NCBI GenBank assembly: GCA_963573315.1 | Contig: OY752142.1 | Coordinates: 2,914,001-2,978,000 of the forward strand | Source of the DNA: Entomortierella parvispora | Taxonomy: Eukaryota; Mortierellomycota; Mortierellomycetes; Mortierellales; Mortierellaceae | Reading direction: 5' to 3' | DNA length: 64,000 nt | Shown: one piece after another, positions 11,170-23,006 of the stretch | How positions within the stretch are numbered: the stretch's first letter is position 1 | Layout of the letters: every line of letters starts with the position of its first letter | Program-made: the position numbers and the translations under genes | The notes under the pieces: generated by a model | Seen by the model: the letters and a program-made list of their open reading frames with translations, nothing else | Told to the model about the DNA's origin: nothing | Database searches by the model: none

Positions 11170-12297
11170 GGTAGGCAGGGAATGAAGAGTTGTGCGGTTG
11201 AACTGATGGAGTGATGGAGAAGGGCGAAAGGAAGAGAGTGGTGAAGTGGAATCTCTTGGTTGTCAAGTTGGATGAGAAGGGTCGTTACAGAGGAGAAGGG
11301 GAAGGGCGTTTCAGGTCGTCAAGGGTTGATATGTCCAGGACAATGGACGGCAGGGCAGTCGATCTCGAGGCCAAGGCACAGCAAGGATGCGTAAGCAAGG
11401 AGATCGGAAAGAGAAGTTGGTGGAGGAGAGAAGGAGAGAAGGAAGGGAGAAGGAGAAGGTGGAGGGTGGAGGAAGAGGAAGAGGAGGAGACGTCGGTGAA
11501 GAGAGAAAAGAAAGGCAGCAAGTGGGGCCAAAAAAAGAAGAGAGCAAATCAAATGCCCATGCCTCGCAGGTGGTTGGTTCGAGAACCCGAATGCGCGCGC
11601 GCTGCATAATTGAATATTTATTGCAGTGCCTGTGCCTGTGTTGCTTATGCCTGTGCTTGCAATTCGCACGGCTGCAGGGCGCAGAGGATCTACGCCCTTC
11701 CTCCCTCAATCCCTTCCATTGCCCTCTTGCTATAGTCTAGTCTACCTTTGAGTACCACATGCCTTGTCCGCTCGCCGGGGGCTGTTGGCTCGACAAGAAA
11801 TGAAGACGAGTGGAAGATAATGCCTTTTATCATGAGCAGATCAAGAGCAGCCTGCTCTCCAACACATTTGCTGCGTGCAATTCATAAGAAAAACAAAATC
11901 CGACCCGAGGCTCAGCTCGATCGCTCTCACTTGGGGCCAAGAGGCTGCGTTATTATTCTGGACGACTGCATCCACAGCCGCAACGGCTGCTGGATGTGGC
12001 AGACCGAATCGCCACAAGTCCGCGCATTCACACACATTACTCTAAAAATTGAAATGTCTGAGCGATCTGCCTCGGTGCTGATCCCTTCATGCCTGCATCT
12101 GTTAAAGATAAATGGATATTGTTTTTAATGCCTCGGGACCATTTTCTGTAGATCCGAGTTTTTTGTCTATGATTTTGGTGGATATATGGATCGTGCTCGA
12201 CCTTATTCACCTCCCGAAATGACCATTCCTTATGCCCATGATATGAAAAAGTGCTACTTTCACTTCACGCCCACTGTTCTGTCTACCATCATCCTCT
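11170..12297. other. Intergenic, RhoGEF promoter side
   Basis: This is the 1.1-kb gap upstream of the RhoGEF and downstream of the uL29m gene. Positions 11210-11540 are strongly purine-rich on the plus strand, so the RhoGEF leader is a long pyrimidine tract. A CTGTGCCTG-type imperfect repeat lies around 11625-11660. Several 80-130 codon frames here are products of base bias and are not called. Confidence 0.5.
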
Positions 12298-13063
12298 TCA
12301 AGCAGAAACAGACTCCTGTGTTGCTGTTGATGATCCCGAAGATGACTTTGGTGTGGTCGAGACTTTGGTGTTGACTGCTGACTCCTGCGCGGCCGCAGAT
12401 CTCTGCAATTGGGTGGCCTCAACCCAAGCCAAACGACGCTCGTTCAAGACAAACTTGATCCTTGCCATCGATTTTTGGCACTATGATATTAGGTGAAAAG
12501 GAAATTGTCAGGGTCTTGCCATGATCTGCACAACAAAAAAAATACATGCCAACATGGCCTTCCGCCGTAAGCCCCCCTTCCTTACCTTGACCTGGCGACC
12601 CTTGTTGGAAAAGTATTGCTTGGAAATATGGAAACGACGGGCTTCCTCCTTCTGGGCAGCGAGGACATTGCGCTCCTTCAAGAGCACATACCAGAGCTTG
12701 TGGAGGTCATCGAAGGACTTGACTCGGAGTTCGCTTGCTCTCCATGAGCGGCCTATGTCAAACAAAGGAGCCAATTCGATTAGAAAAGGGTCCATTTCTT
12801 CCTTTTGTTGTGATCGCCTCCAATGTGTCCCAGAGAGGATGATTCCAATGGTCGAGGTCGCAAGGGTCCACTGTGCATTCGTTTTTTGGTTCCATGGTTC
12901 CAGGAGAGACACATGGATGCAACAAGAAAGGATCCGTACCGGTCCAGGACTTTTCTGTGGGGATTGATTTGCCGTTCTCAAAGAATTCCTCGACACCTCT
13001 GGGTCTGAAGGCGAGCTGCTTGAGGCGGTTTAGCGAGGGGAATGAGCGGGTGAAGAAGGACAT
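12298..13063 (-). CDS. MRPL4: Mitochondrial ribosomal protein uL29m (MRPL47/Mrpl4)
   Basis: Large-subunit mitoribosomal protein of the uL29 family. Three exons (13063-12940, 12752-12586, 12480-12298) join in phase to 157 residues. The hallmark sequence GVEEFFENG is followed across intron 1 by [20 protein letters not shown], then [15 protein letters not shown] and, in exon 3, [17 protein letters not shown]. These blocks identify the MRPL47 domain. The C-terminus is Ser/Thr-rich. The short N-terminal segment [19 protein letters not shown] is basic, hydrophobic and free of acidic residues, as expected for a matrix presequence. It is divergent from the LRR gene, with 372 bp between starts. Confidence 0.93.
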
Positions 13064-13435
13064 TGTTGCGGCGAGGATGAGGATGGGGCAAGAGCAAACG
13101 AGTGAATGCAGACAATGAGCATGCAACCCAGGGTGACCAAGGCCTCCGGGCAGCAGCCAGGTCCCACTTCGTGGCTTGTGCGGACAAAGGGAGGCAATGG
13201 CTACGACAGTCACACTTTAGGAGGGTAAACAGACGACCATTTCATTGTATTTTTCTTTTTTTTTTTTTTTGCCTTGAACACGCAGAGACCACGTCCTTCC
13301 TCTCTTCATCTCTCTCTCTCAATTACTCTATATCTCCAACTGGCCGTCTCTGCCTATCTCATTTTCTTGTCTGCTCATCCACTCACCCATCAATAGCAAA
13401 CATAAACAGACAAAACAGGATATCAATTGCCCATC
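13064..13435. promoter_or_regulatory. Shared divergent promoter, uL29m / LRR protein
   Basis: 372 bp between two divergent starts, with a T-run at 13255-13271 and a pyrimidine-rich leader ahead of the LRR gene. No specific binding site is recognised. Confidence 0.5.
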
Positions 13436-15486
13436 ATGAAATTGACCCCCGCCATCATCTCTTCCCAGGCTGCAGGAGTCGACCTCCAGCAGCTCAAGGA
13501 CCTCAACCTGTCCAAGAAAGAGATCAATCACATCGAGGATATCTCTATCTGTGTCAACCTTCACAAGCTGATTCTCTCCCACAACAAGCTCGCCTCCACA
13601 GACTCCATTGTCGGCCTTCAACATCTTCAGTCTCTCACTCTCCTGAACCTCAGTGGCAACCAGCTCGATAGCTTTGAGGGTGTTCAGCGACTCCAGACTT
13701 TGTTCGGTAAGGCTTTTACTCCCTCGGTACTATTATTCGTCCAGGAGGTGGCTGTAATATTTAATAGATTACTAAACACCATTCTATTCTTTTTTGGCCA
13801 GTCCTGAACATGTCCCACAACGAATTAAACCGTATCTCGATGCATATTGAAAAGCTTGTCAACCTCAAGGCCTTGGTTCTCAACAACAACAAGATCAAAG
13901 TCGTGGATCATCTCGGAGGCTTGCTCGAACTCAACACCATTGTCCTTTCCCATAACAGGATCCAGGAATTGCCCTCTTTCCCCAAATTGACCAAGCTCAC
14001 CAAATTGTCCGCGGCCCACAATGAATTGAGACAGATCCCAGACCTTTCAGAGAACGGCATGTTGAAAGAATTGAGATTGAATCACAACAAATTGTTGACC
14101 ATTCCGGATTCACTGAGACGCTGTACCGCCTTGGATATCTTGGATTTGGGAGGCAACATGTTGAGAGAATGGTCCGATGTTGCCGCTCTGGGTTCTTTGA
14201 TGCATTTGATCAACTTGAACTTGCAAGGAAACCCCATCTGCGACAAGCCCGATTACAAGAAGAAGGTAAAACTCCCTTCAATGGCATTGCGGTTTTTTTT
14301 GGAAATGACAAAAAGAAAAAAAGAAAATGGACACTAATATTCCAACACTTTTTGTCCTCTCCTCGCTTTTCAGATTCTGGCCCTTGTCCCCTCACTGCGT
14401 GTCTTGGATGGCGAGCGATTCGACCCTCGATTCTTGGAGATCAAGGCCAAGAGAGCCGAGCACAAGGAGGTGGTTCAAAAGATGTTGCAAAAGAAGGAGG
14501 ATTTGGAGAAGAAAAAGACACTCAAGAAGATCAAGCGTGGTGAAATCCAGGCTGAGGATGTAGACAAGGAAGTTTTGGCAGACGCAGATCAATTCGAGCG
14601 GAAAAAGAAAAAATCCAAGGCCGAGAAGGAAGAAAAGAAGGCACGCAAGGAGGAAAAGAAGAAGCGAAAGGAAGAAAAGGCTAAAAAATCGACCGCTGGA
14701 GACGATGACGAGTCCATGGCCTCGGCTGATGAGGAGGAGGAAAAATCCACAGACAAGAAGTCCAAGAAGAGTGGCACGAAATCAGAAAAGCCTACCAAGC
14801 GATCAAGAGATCAGGAAGAGGACGATCAAGAGTCAGCATCCAAGAAGAAAAAGTCGACATTATCTTCAGTTTTCAAGGGCAATGGACCTCGACCCCTGGC
14901 TGCTCTTGCGCCTGCAGCGGATGGCGAGGCTGCAGAGGAAGATGTGGAGATGGATGAGGAAGCCAAGGCTGCAAAGGCTGAGCTGAACAGGATTCGCAAG
15001 GAGACCAGAAAGGCTGCCAAGAAGGAGGCCAAGAAGGAAAAGATTGCGGAGCAATTGAAGAAGAAGAAGGCCGCGCGCAAGGAGATGAAGGAGCCCACGA
15101 CTTTGGAGGAGGACAGCTTCTTGGCCAAGCCTTCCGAAGCTGAGGTTAAGCACAAGAAGGCAAAGATCGAGAAGGTGGTGGCTGCCAAGGCCAAGAAGGC
15201 TGAGATCGCAGAGGCAAGCAAGGGACCCGCCATTATCTCTGCCACCGCTGCCGATGTCATGAGCATGAGCTTGAGCGACAAGCCCTCAACCAACTCTGCT
15301 GCTGTGCCTACTGCCCGTGTTTCTGCCAATCCCGAGGATGCCGCCAAGGCACGCTCGGGAGTCGTTGCCGTGGTCGACAAGTCAGCTCAGCTTGCCAAGA
15401 AGAAGAAGATTCCAAAGTTCGATATTTCAGCCCTGGAGGAGACCACAGATGCTTTCGGCGGCGGACAGGTCTCTGGATGGGACTAA
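13436..15486 (+). CDS. Leucine-rich-repeat protein with lysine-rich tail
   Basis: Three exons (13436-13706, 13802-14265, 14374-15486) join in phase to 615 residues. Residues about 20-260 form SDS22-like leucine-rich repeats (for example LNLSKKEINHIEDIS, LILSHNKLAS, LNLSGNQLDSF, LSAAHNELRQI, LRLNHNKLLTI, LDLGGNMLREW) and end with an LRR-cap-like VLDGERFDPRF. The C-terminal half is dominated by KK/EE/KE-rich helical charge, with several basic clusters that fit nucleolar localisation. It ends FDISALEETTDAFGGGQVSGWD. A fungal family of LRR proteins with lysine-rich tails of unknown function fits best; SDS22 itself lacks such a tail. A nucleolar role is an inference from composition. Confidence 0.85.
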
Positions 15487-15747
15487 ATTTCAATTGCCCT
15501 ATAACCCTTTATTCTCATCTGTTCATACCAATTACTCTTTCTTCTGCTTTTTTTCGCTACTCAATACCATCGCATTCAACCATTTCTTGTTTGGATCCAT
15601 CGTTTCGTTCTGTCCAAGAATGGCTTTGACCCCACCAAAAAAAATAATAAAAACATAATTGCATCTTGAAATCTCTATTTCTCTCCTCCTGCCCGAATGC
15701 GTATCGCGGATCAAAATATTCCTTGACTTGGCTGTGCTTTTGGTATT

Positions 15748-16840
15748 TTATTTTACTTTTTCCATCTGCCAGGACAGGACCCCTAATTGCCCTTCGACCT
15801 CGTTCCTTTCTGGCACAGTTTCCAGATAAGGCTCCAATTCCCAGACCAGCGTCATATTTGTCAATTGTTGATCCAGCAACGTTGGCAGTTCGTCTTCACC
15901 AGAATCCTTCAGATCCCTGATCGTTTCCAGAGCCTCCAGCAGAGATTCTTTCAACTCCATCTCATCCATTGTCTGATCCAGTACATGATCCAAGTACGCT
16001 ACCAGATCCATGGGGGTCGCCATCGTGCCAGGGATGACCTGCCGGATCAGATCTCTCGAAGGTATGTACCCTAACGTCTTTTGAATTCCCATATTAGAAA
16101 GATCTGGCTCCGACTCTGGTTCTGAATCATCTGGGTTCTCAAGTCTATAACGCTCTTGACGTTCCTGCGCCACGATCTCGGCCTGTTGCTTTTCTGCTTG
16201 AGATTGAAGAATGGATCGAAGACTGGGTGTGCCTGCAGGTGAGGCTCTTTGGATGACCTCGAGAAGCTTTAGGCGGAGAGAGCTCATTCTGGAAAGGATA
16301 TCTTGGACTGGACACAGAATGTTAGAAATGCTTTGAGAAAGACAAAAAATCAAAAGAACAGATAGATCACAAAAGACATCAAGTCTTCCGAATAATGATG
16401 AAGGAAAGGGCTCCTTACGCTGGTCAACAATCACTGTGAGATCGGCTACTGCTCGAATGGCCGCTGTTTTGTATTAGCAAGAGTGAAGAAAAATAAACAT
16501 CTGAAGAATTAGAGCTTTTGTCTGGTTATCTTTGCGTCTTTGCTTAAAAGTGGGTTTTGCAATCGATCACAATTGGGTCAGAGAACAAAAAGAGAACATA
16601 CACGTTCTTGCGCTCTTGAGGGCTACAGACCCTTGGTTAACAGCATTCTTCCATTCTGTGGACCTGTCGTTGATTTGAAGATAGAATGAATGTAAGCAAA
16701 AACATGGCCCATGACAACCTCGAATTCGAATCAACAACAAATATTTACAGTTGGCGAAACTCTGTGGTCAATGCAAGCGCTGAGGCGAGGTAATCTCTGT
16801 CCCTACTTGTCAATGCCTTCGGTTGTGCTGTTGTTTGCAT
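15748..16840 (-). CDS. Helical hypothetical protein
   Basis: Not recognised. Four exons (16840-16749, 16663-16602, 16463-16419, 16307-15748) with consensus splice sites join in phase to 252 residues. Two of the exons are only 62 and 45 nt. The N-terminal half is helical with heptad-like hydrophobic spacing (LASALALTTEFRQLSTEWK, AIRAVADLTVIVDQLQDIL, SLRLKLLEVIQRAS). An acidic linker (ENPDDSEPESEPD) and a second helical region (LVAYLDHVLDQTMDEMELK) follow. There is no signal peptide or membrane segment. The layout suggests a small coiled-coil subunit of a larger assembly, for example a tethering or kinetochore type; this is inference only. Confidence 0.7.
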
Positions 16841-16999
16841 TGTCCTCTCCTGTTGTAATGTTTAGACGTTCGGGGGGGAAACGAGAAAGAAAGATTAACA
16901 AAAGCTGGTTTAGTTTATTATGGTACACGAGTAGGGTGGCTGTACAGGTCGGATGACAGAAAAAATCAAAAAATATCAAAAGAATTGAAGAACAAAAAT

Positions 17000-19900
17000 C
17001 TATGACCTCCTCGGCAATGGGTATGACGAGTACGAATGGGTCTGAGGGTACCGGGTCGGTTGAGGCAATGGTGGGGGGGGGCCATGAAGCTGCTGTGGCT
17101 GTTGTTTTGAGTACTGAGGTTGCGACTGAGGCGCCATCGAGTGTTGGGGAACAAGGTGCTGTTGCTGTTGCTGTTGTTGTTGTTGTTGCTGATGCTGCAT
17201 ATGCATCATGTCCCGCTCATCGTGTCGAACTTGCGCTCCAGGGTGGCTGGGACCGCCCGAAGAGCTAAGCGTCATCAAGGTCCCTAGAGCAGGGTTGGTC
17301 TTGACATCGCCTGACGCAGGCCCTGGATGACCGCTGTGTCCACTGTGCATAGCATATCCTCCTCCAACAGGAGATCCACTCTCACGGATAGAATGAGGTA
17401 CAGGAGGCGAACCAGAGGCCGCTACTGCATGGTGAGGGTCCAGCGCTTGGTCCAGCCCACTTAGAACAGCCGCCGCTCGTCCAAGAAGCATTGACAAGTG
17501 TGTGACCTCCCTCTGCAAGTCCTGTCGTGTTTGTTGTAACACTTCGGCGCTACTGGGCGCACCAGGAGGAGGTACGACAGGTGGAGGGGCCCCAATGGCG
17601 ACTCCATTCATCCCGATGGGGGGAGACGAAGGCTGTCGACGATGTCCAAATGAGTGGTGAGATCCTTGCTCCTGTGGGTGCGCCATCTCTCCAGGACGGG
17701 GCAAGGCCTGATGATGGCCTTGGTGCGAGGGATGAGGCAGTGAAATCGGTGGTAGATGTCCTGATCCACTACCACCACTGGGTGCACGCTCTCGTTCACT
17801 GTGACCTTCACCATGACCTCCATTGACCATCGACGACATTGGGTGATGGTATGGGGTGGTATATCCCGAACTTGAAGCACCAGGTGTGGGCGAGGTACCA
17901 TTGGAGTAATGATGGCTACTCTGAGGAGGTGTTGGAGGCGGTGCTCCATGCTGTTGTCCTGCCTCTGATGAATGGTACTCGTGGTTAGGCTGGGGAGGGC
18001 CTGGAGCCCTATAAGACTGATGGTAAGGCTGAAGTTGTGGCGCCCCTCCTTGCTGATACCGGGGATAAATTGGAGGAGAGATTGGCGGTGGTCCAGTTGA
18101 ATGAACTATTCCAGTCGATGACAGGCGAGTATTGGACAAAGATGAAGCCACCGTGGCGTATCCAGGAAGACTCTTGTTCCATCCCGATGACGATTGAGAA
18201 GAGTGATGCATTCCTTCATCCATCTGATGGTGCTGGTACCCAATTGATCCTTGCTCGTGAGGATGGTGCTGAGGTGCATGATGCGGGTGAGAAGGGTGCG
18301 AAGGGTGCATGTGTCCATGAGGATGCTGTTGCTGTTGAGCCTGTTGAGCCTGCTGGGGGGGCGGCAGGGGCGCCTGTCGGGAGTGCTGCGGGGCATGATG
18401 AACAGGCTGCTGTTGTTGCATGGGAGGCGGTGGTGGCGGCTGCTGCACTCTGGGAGGTGGTGGAGGGTGCATAGGGTAACGCGACATGCTCATTGAGGGA
18501 GTGGAATGGTACTGTCCGCTCCCAGGATGAACACCGATCGAATAGCGCTCCTGTGTTCTTGATTGGTGCTGAGAATAACCAGGCCCTTGGTGATGTTGAG
18601 AATTGGCATGGTGCATCCTCTGGTCCGAGCTTCCAATGTTCTCGATGGGCGAAATACTCCTTCGGCGTCCCCACTCTGGCTGACCATTGCCTGCACGGTT
18701 AGGGATAATGTAATCATCAGGGGCTGGAACGGTCCTTGAACCATTCGAGTTCTGAATCCGGCGACGCTTCGCTGCGGCCCCTTCATCCTGGTCATGATCG
18801 ACTCCGTTAGGAGCGACCATCATCGGTGGCGTTCTTGCCCTCTGAAGTGGCTTTGGGTACTGTAGACGAGAGGAATAATGAGGCGGCAGGTGTGAATGAT
18901 GAGGTTGATGCCCCAGTTGCTGCTGATGTGCCTGTAGTTGTAAGTGCTGAGGGTGTTGGGAACGTTGCTGATGCTGAAGGTGTGAGTGGTGCTGCTGATG
19001 ATGTTGTTGCTGGAGTACATGCTGAGGGATCATAGGAGGAGAATTTGCGGGCACGTTGACACGCTTCCTTCGCTTGATGACCGCTCGCTTCATAGTAACT
19101 GGCCGATGGACATTGTGGAGCTTAAAGTACAGGCCACAAGCATTACAGATTGTGTTGCCACTGCTGTCCCTTCGCCACAGAGGTGTCGTTGTCGTGCGAC
19201 AGTTTGCGCAAACAAGATGTTGACGGCTAGACTGTTGTTGCTGGTTAAAGGACGGACATCCTGAGCATGTGTGTGTTCCTCCCTGCCCATTGCATTCGCC
19301 CTCGCCCGGACATGAGCCGTCGCTCGCCTTTGCTTTGTCTTCAGCTGCAGGAGCGTTTGCAGCGTCGACGCCGTTCTTTGTATCCGGGTCTGGGCCGGCA
19401 GTTGAATTATCCTGCGCCTCGGTCTCTTTGTGTCCTGTGGAAGAAGCCCGCGTGCTTGTCTCGTTTTCTGCGTCATCCGTCTCCACAGACTCGCCTTTCT
19501 TTAAGCCCATGTTTCGCTTGAGCCATGGGGGTCGCGTCAGATTCCTGGCCTTGTAGTAGAGACCTGTGTTTGATCACGTTGAGTAAGAACAAAGTCCGAT
19601 GATCATCCGCGGATGGCAAGGAAGGCCGAGTCATGGAGCAATAATTAGAGCGAATAGCGTGAGATGACCAGAGAGGACAAACAAAGAGGAACAGAGGGAG
19701 AGAGAGCAAGCAAGACGATTGATTAGACAAGATTTCATCGGATAATTGAGTTCAGGCCATGTGCACCCACAGGCGTCCTCCGCCCTTGCACAATCACAAA
19801 ACACTGATCAAGAACGAGGAAGAAACAGTGAGCGCCTGGCCCAACCCAAAACAATCGGAAGTCGTCCCTCACTCCTCCCTTGCCTCCCTCTCTCTCTCCG

Positions 19901-22322
19901 CCGTAGTCCCAGCCGAGTCAACAAGGCAGCCGGACAAAGCAGGCCCATCCGCCACTCAATCAATCGTGTGCAAAAAAGAGGCGTCGACTTGAAATGAGAT
20001 GGTTGATGCATGAACAAGGTGTATCCGATCGCCACATGTATTTCGTTCGTCCGTCGCCCATTTCTTGATCAGACCGCTTTGACCCGAGAGGAGGGTTCTC
20101 GAAGAGCGCCCGCTGCCCGTCCACCACCACCACCTCCTGGCCCATCCATTACCATCCACCACCATCCCTGTGTCCACTCTTCTTTTCTGATTTCCATGTG
20201 AGCGTGCAGTGTCTAAAATAACTCCCCTCTCACCGGTCTGCATCTGCTCAGATTCTTTTTGTGTTTGCAATCGCGATCAAATCACTGATTACAAAAACTT
20301 TTTTTTTTTCCCACCCTCAAAAAGAAAAAGGTCGCCCGAACAAGAGCTTTGAAGCCTGATCAACGCAGCTACAACAAGGGAGGAACAAGGCACCATCGAC
20401 TGGTGAAATGGCACCCAGTCCAAGAAGGGTTCGAGTCGAAAGCAGGAAAAAGAGACCGATGGTTGGGCTTGGAGACAGAAGATGATGTCTGCACTATGCC
20501 CCTGTACTTTTCCTCGTTGACAGTCGCGTGACAACAGATATCCTCTTCCAGCTTGTATCCCGTCAACAACAAATCTCACTCTCAAGCATCTGCACATGAA
20601 CGTGCGCCTGCACTTACTCACCTCTTCTGTCAACAGGTTGGTTATTGTGCCCCACGGAGCACTAAAAACACGGATCCTCTTTCACCCCACAAGATCGCCT
20701 TTGATTCCGTGGACACTCTGTTTGAGTTCTGATTTCTCCCCCCGCCTCCAACCCACCGCACACCGACGTTTCGATCCCTCATACACCTTTCTCACCTTGT
20801 TGTCTTTTTTTCTTTTTCTCAATTGCACCCTTCACCTTCTCAACAGTCGAAACGAGCCCATAAAAAACAAAAGTACAAGAAAGGCAAAGAATGACAACTT
20901 ACCGCAGGCATTGCAGATCGTTTGTCCATCGCTGGCCCGACGCCAGAGAGGAGTCGACGTTGTTCCACAATTGGCACAGATCGTCGCCGTGACAACACCT
21001 TTTGAATCCTTCCTAAGACCAACACCAGAACTCTTTCCTGATCGAGGTGATCCCGAAGGTTCAGACATTGTAGAGTTTGTAGTCGGTTGCTGCTGTTGTT
21101 GCTGGTTTTGTTGTTGAGGGTTCAACTTTGGTGAACTCGATGGACCATCTCCACTCGCTACCGTCGAAGGCGATCCTGGAGTCGTGAGCCGGTGAGGCCG
21201 TTTGTTAGACGAAGGGATAGTGTCACTAGAGGGGTGGCGATCATGAGGTGGAGAAGAAGAGCCAGCGGAAACATCCACCATCTCAGTGTCGTGCTCCTCT
21301 GGAATACCGGGGTCGTCATCCGAAAAATCGCCTTCATTAAACTTTTCATACTCTTCGATCTCTTCATACTCGTCATATTCTTCATCGTCACCTTCCGACA
21401 ACACATCTTCCTCCTTGACTCCTGGTGCTGCTGAGGAGGATGTTGGCAGTGGTGGCGACATCATGGCCTGATGAGGGATCACGGGACTTTTGATGTGAAT
21501 ATCTTTGATGGATGTTGACCCCAAGGCAGGATAAGCATTCGAGTATGAGGTTGGACGTCCACTATCCTTGGGAGAGATTGATGAAGACGAGATTGATGAA
21601 GACGACAGAGAAGCAGAAGAGGTTGGAGCATAGGACGGGTACGGCTTTGGCGAGATGATTGTCGTGGGCGTGACAGACGAGAGCGAAGATAAGGGTGCAC
21701 TGCTGGAGAGTCGCGATTTGAGCGAGAAGGCAAGTGCGTTCGAGGTAGGGATCGGGTGACCCTTGTCAATGGTGACCATAGTAGATGTGGACAAGGAGGA
21801 GGTGGTCGAGGGAGTGAAGGGAGGAGACAGAGATGAAGGGGTCGGTCTGGAGAACGGATTTGGGGAGGATAAAGATCCTGCGTCCTGCTGCTCCGATGAA
21901 CTGGTTGTTGTCGACGTGGTTGTTGTCCTTGCTATTGAGGATGGGTCCGTTGAAGATGCAGCTGTGTTTGAGGGGGGAAGAGGCGGTGATGCCATTGTAA
22001 CGGACAGCGAAGGCGAAAGCGGTGCAACAGCGGCCACCGGTGTCAGATCTTTGGGGGGTGTTGTAGATGTGGATGTGGTTGGAGGGGACGATGTTGACAG
22101 GGATGTCGCTAGTGATATAGAAGATCCAGACACCGTGGAAGGAGAAGGCAAGGGGCGAGCATCAGATGATGATATCGTTGCTGAAGAACTGTCTCTGGAG
22201 TCCATACCCGCGTCTTCAGCGGCAACAGCACCGACACTGTCGGGGGGGCCAGCAGCAACTTCAACCTCGACCTCGGCAGCTGTTGTGGTTGTGACCACGG
22301 GAGCTGTCTCGGCAAGAGACAT
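17000..22322 (-). CDS. SRE1: Two-finger GATA factor, SreA/Urbs1/Fep1 iron repressor family
   Basis: Homologue of the fungal GATA repressors of iron uptake and siderophore genes. Two exons (22322-20903 and 19563-17000) separated by a 1,339-bp intron give 1,327 residues. Finger 1 ([20 protein letters not shown], then ICNACG) is CX2CX17CX2C and is split by the intron before [17 protein letters not shown]. Between the fingers lies [19 protein letters not shown], which has exactly the C-X5-C-X8-C-X2-C iron-sensing spacing of this family. Finger 2 ([20 protein letters not shown]) is followed by [20 protein letters not shown]. The N-terminus is Ser/Thr/Pro-rich with an acidic patch, and the long C-terminus is His/Gln/Pro-rich. 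The protein is longer than most Sre factors. The family mechanism (iron loading, then DNA binding) is established; the targets here are not visible. Confidence 0.93.
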
Positions 22323-23006
22323 GAATGGAAGGAGAGAGAGAGAGGAGGAGGAGAGGGACCAGAGGATGAGGAGGCAGAAGGAGGGGGTTTCGCAAGTGGC
22401 TGTGTGAATGAGGTTGGAAGGATGGAAGAAAGGTCGGAATGATTGGATTGGGCTGCGGGAATGTGAATATGCTCGGGATGAGGGTGAAGCGGGGACGGTG
22501 CGGGGATGTCTGAGTAATGGATGGAGAAATGGATGGAGAAATGGATGGGGAGATAAGATGATCAGAGTGGAGAGGAGCGACTGTAAGGGAGGGGCGAGAA
22601 AGTGAGAGGAAGAGAAGAGAAGAGACTAGAAGAGGGAGGGAGAGAGAAAGAGAGAAAGAGGAAGGAGCGGAGAAAGAGAGGGAGCGAGAGAGAGGCGAGA
22701 GAGAGAAGAGAGAGCGCGGAAAGAAAGAACAAACAGTGTGTGCGTGTTGGTTATTCTTGGGGGGAGACAGAGACAGAGAGAGACAAAGAAAGAGGGGAGA
22801 TGAGAGATTCATTCATTCATTCACTCGCAGTCAGTCTATGTTTGTGCTTGTGCTGCTGATATGGCTTGATTGAATTGATTTGTACGCACTGATTGAATGC
22901 TGATGGCCAGACTCTCGCAGATTGCAGATTTTTTTTCGTTGGCTCGGCTGATCGCGATAAGATTGGTTCGTTGGTCTCTTAAGGGTTTGTGATACCGCCC
23001 GGCCTC
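22323..23006. promoter_or_regulatory. Proximal promoter and leader of the GATA factor
   Basis: About 680 bp upstream of the GATA gene. Positions 22590-22810 are an almost pure purine tract on the plus strand (CT-rich leader for the minus-strand gene), with GGATGGAGAAAT repeated at 22517-22540 and an ATTC tetranucleotide run at 22809-22822. A GATAAG lies near 22552. No TATA box is evident. Confidence 0.45.

Noticed and set aside
20596-21117. 173-codon plus-strand frame antisense to the GATA gene
   Set aside because: Lies across the intron and exon 1 of the GATA factor; it is a mirror of the coding strand.
21763-22407. 214-codon plus-strand frame opposite GATA exon 1
   Set aside because: Val/Asp-rich translation is the antisense of a Ser/Thr/Pro-rich coding region.
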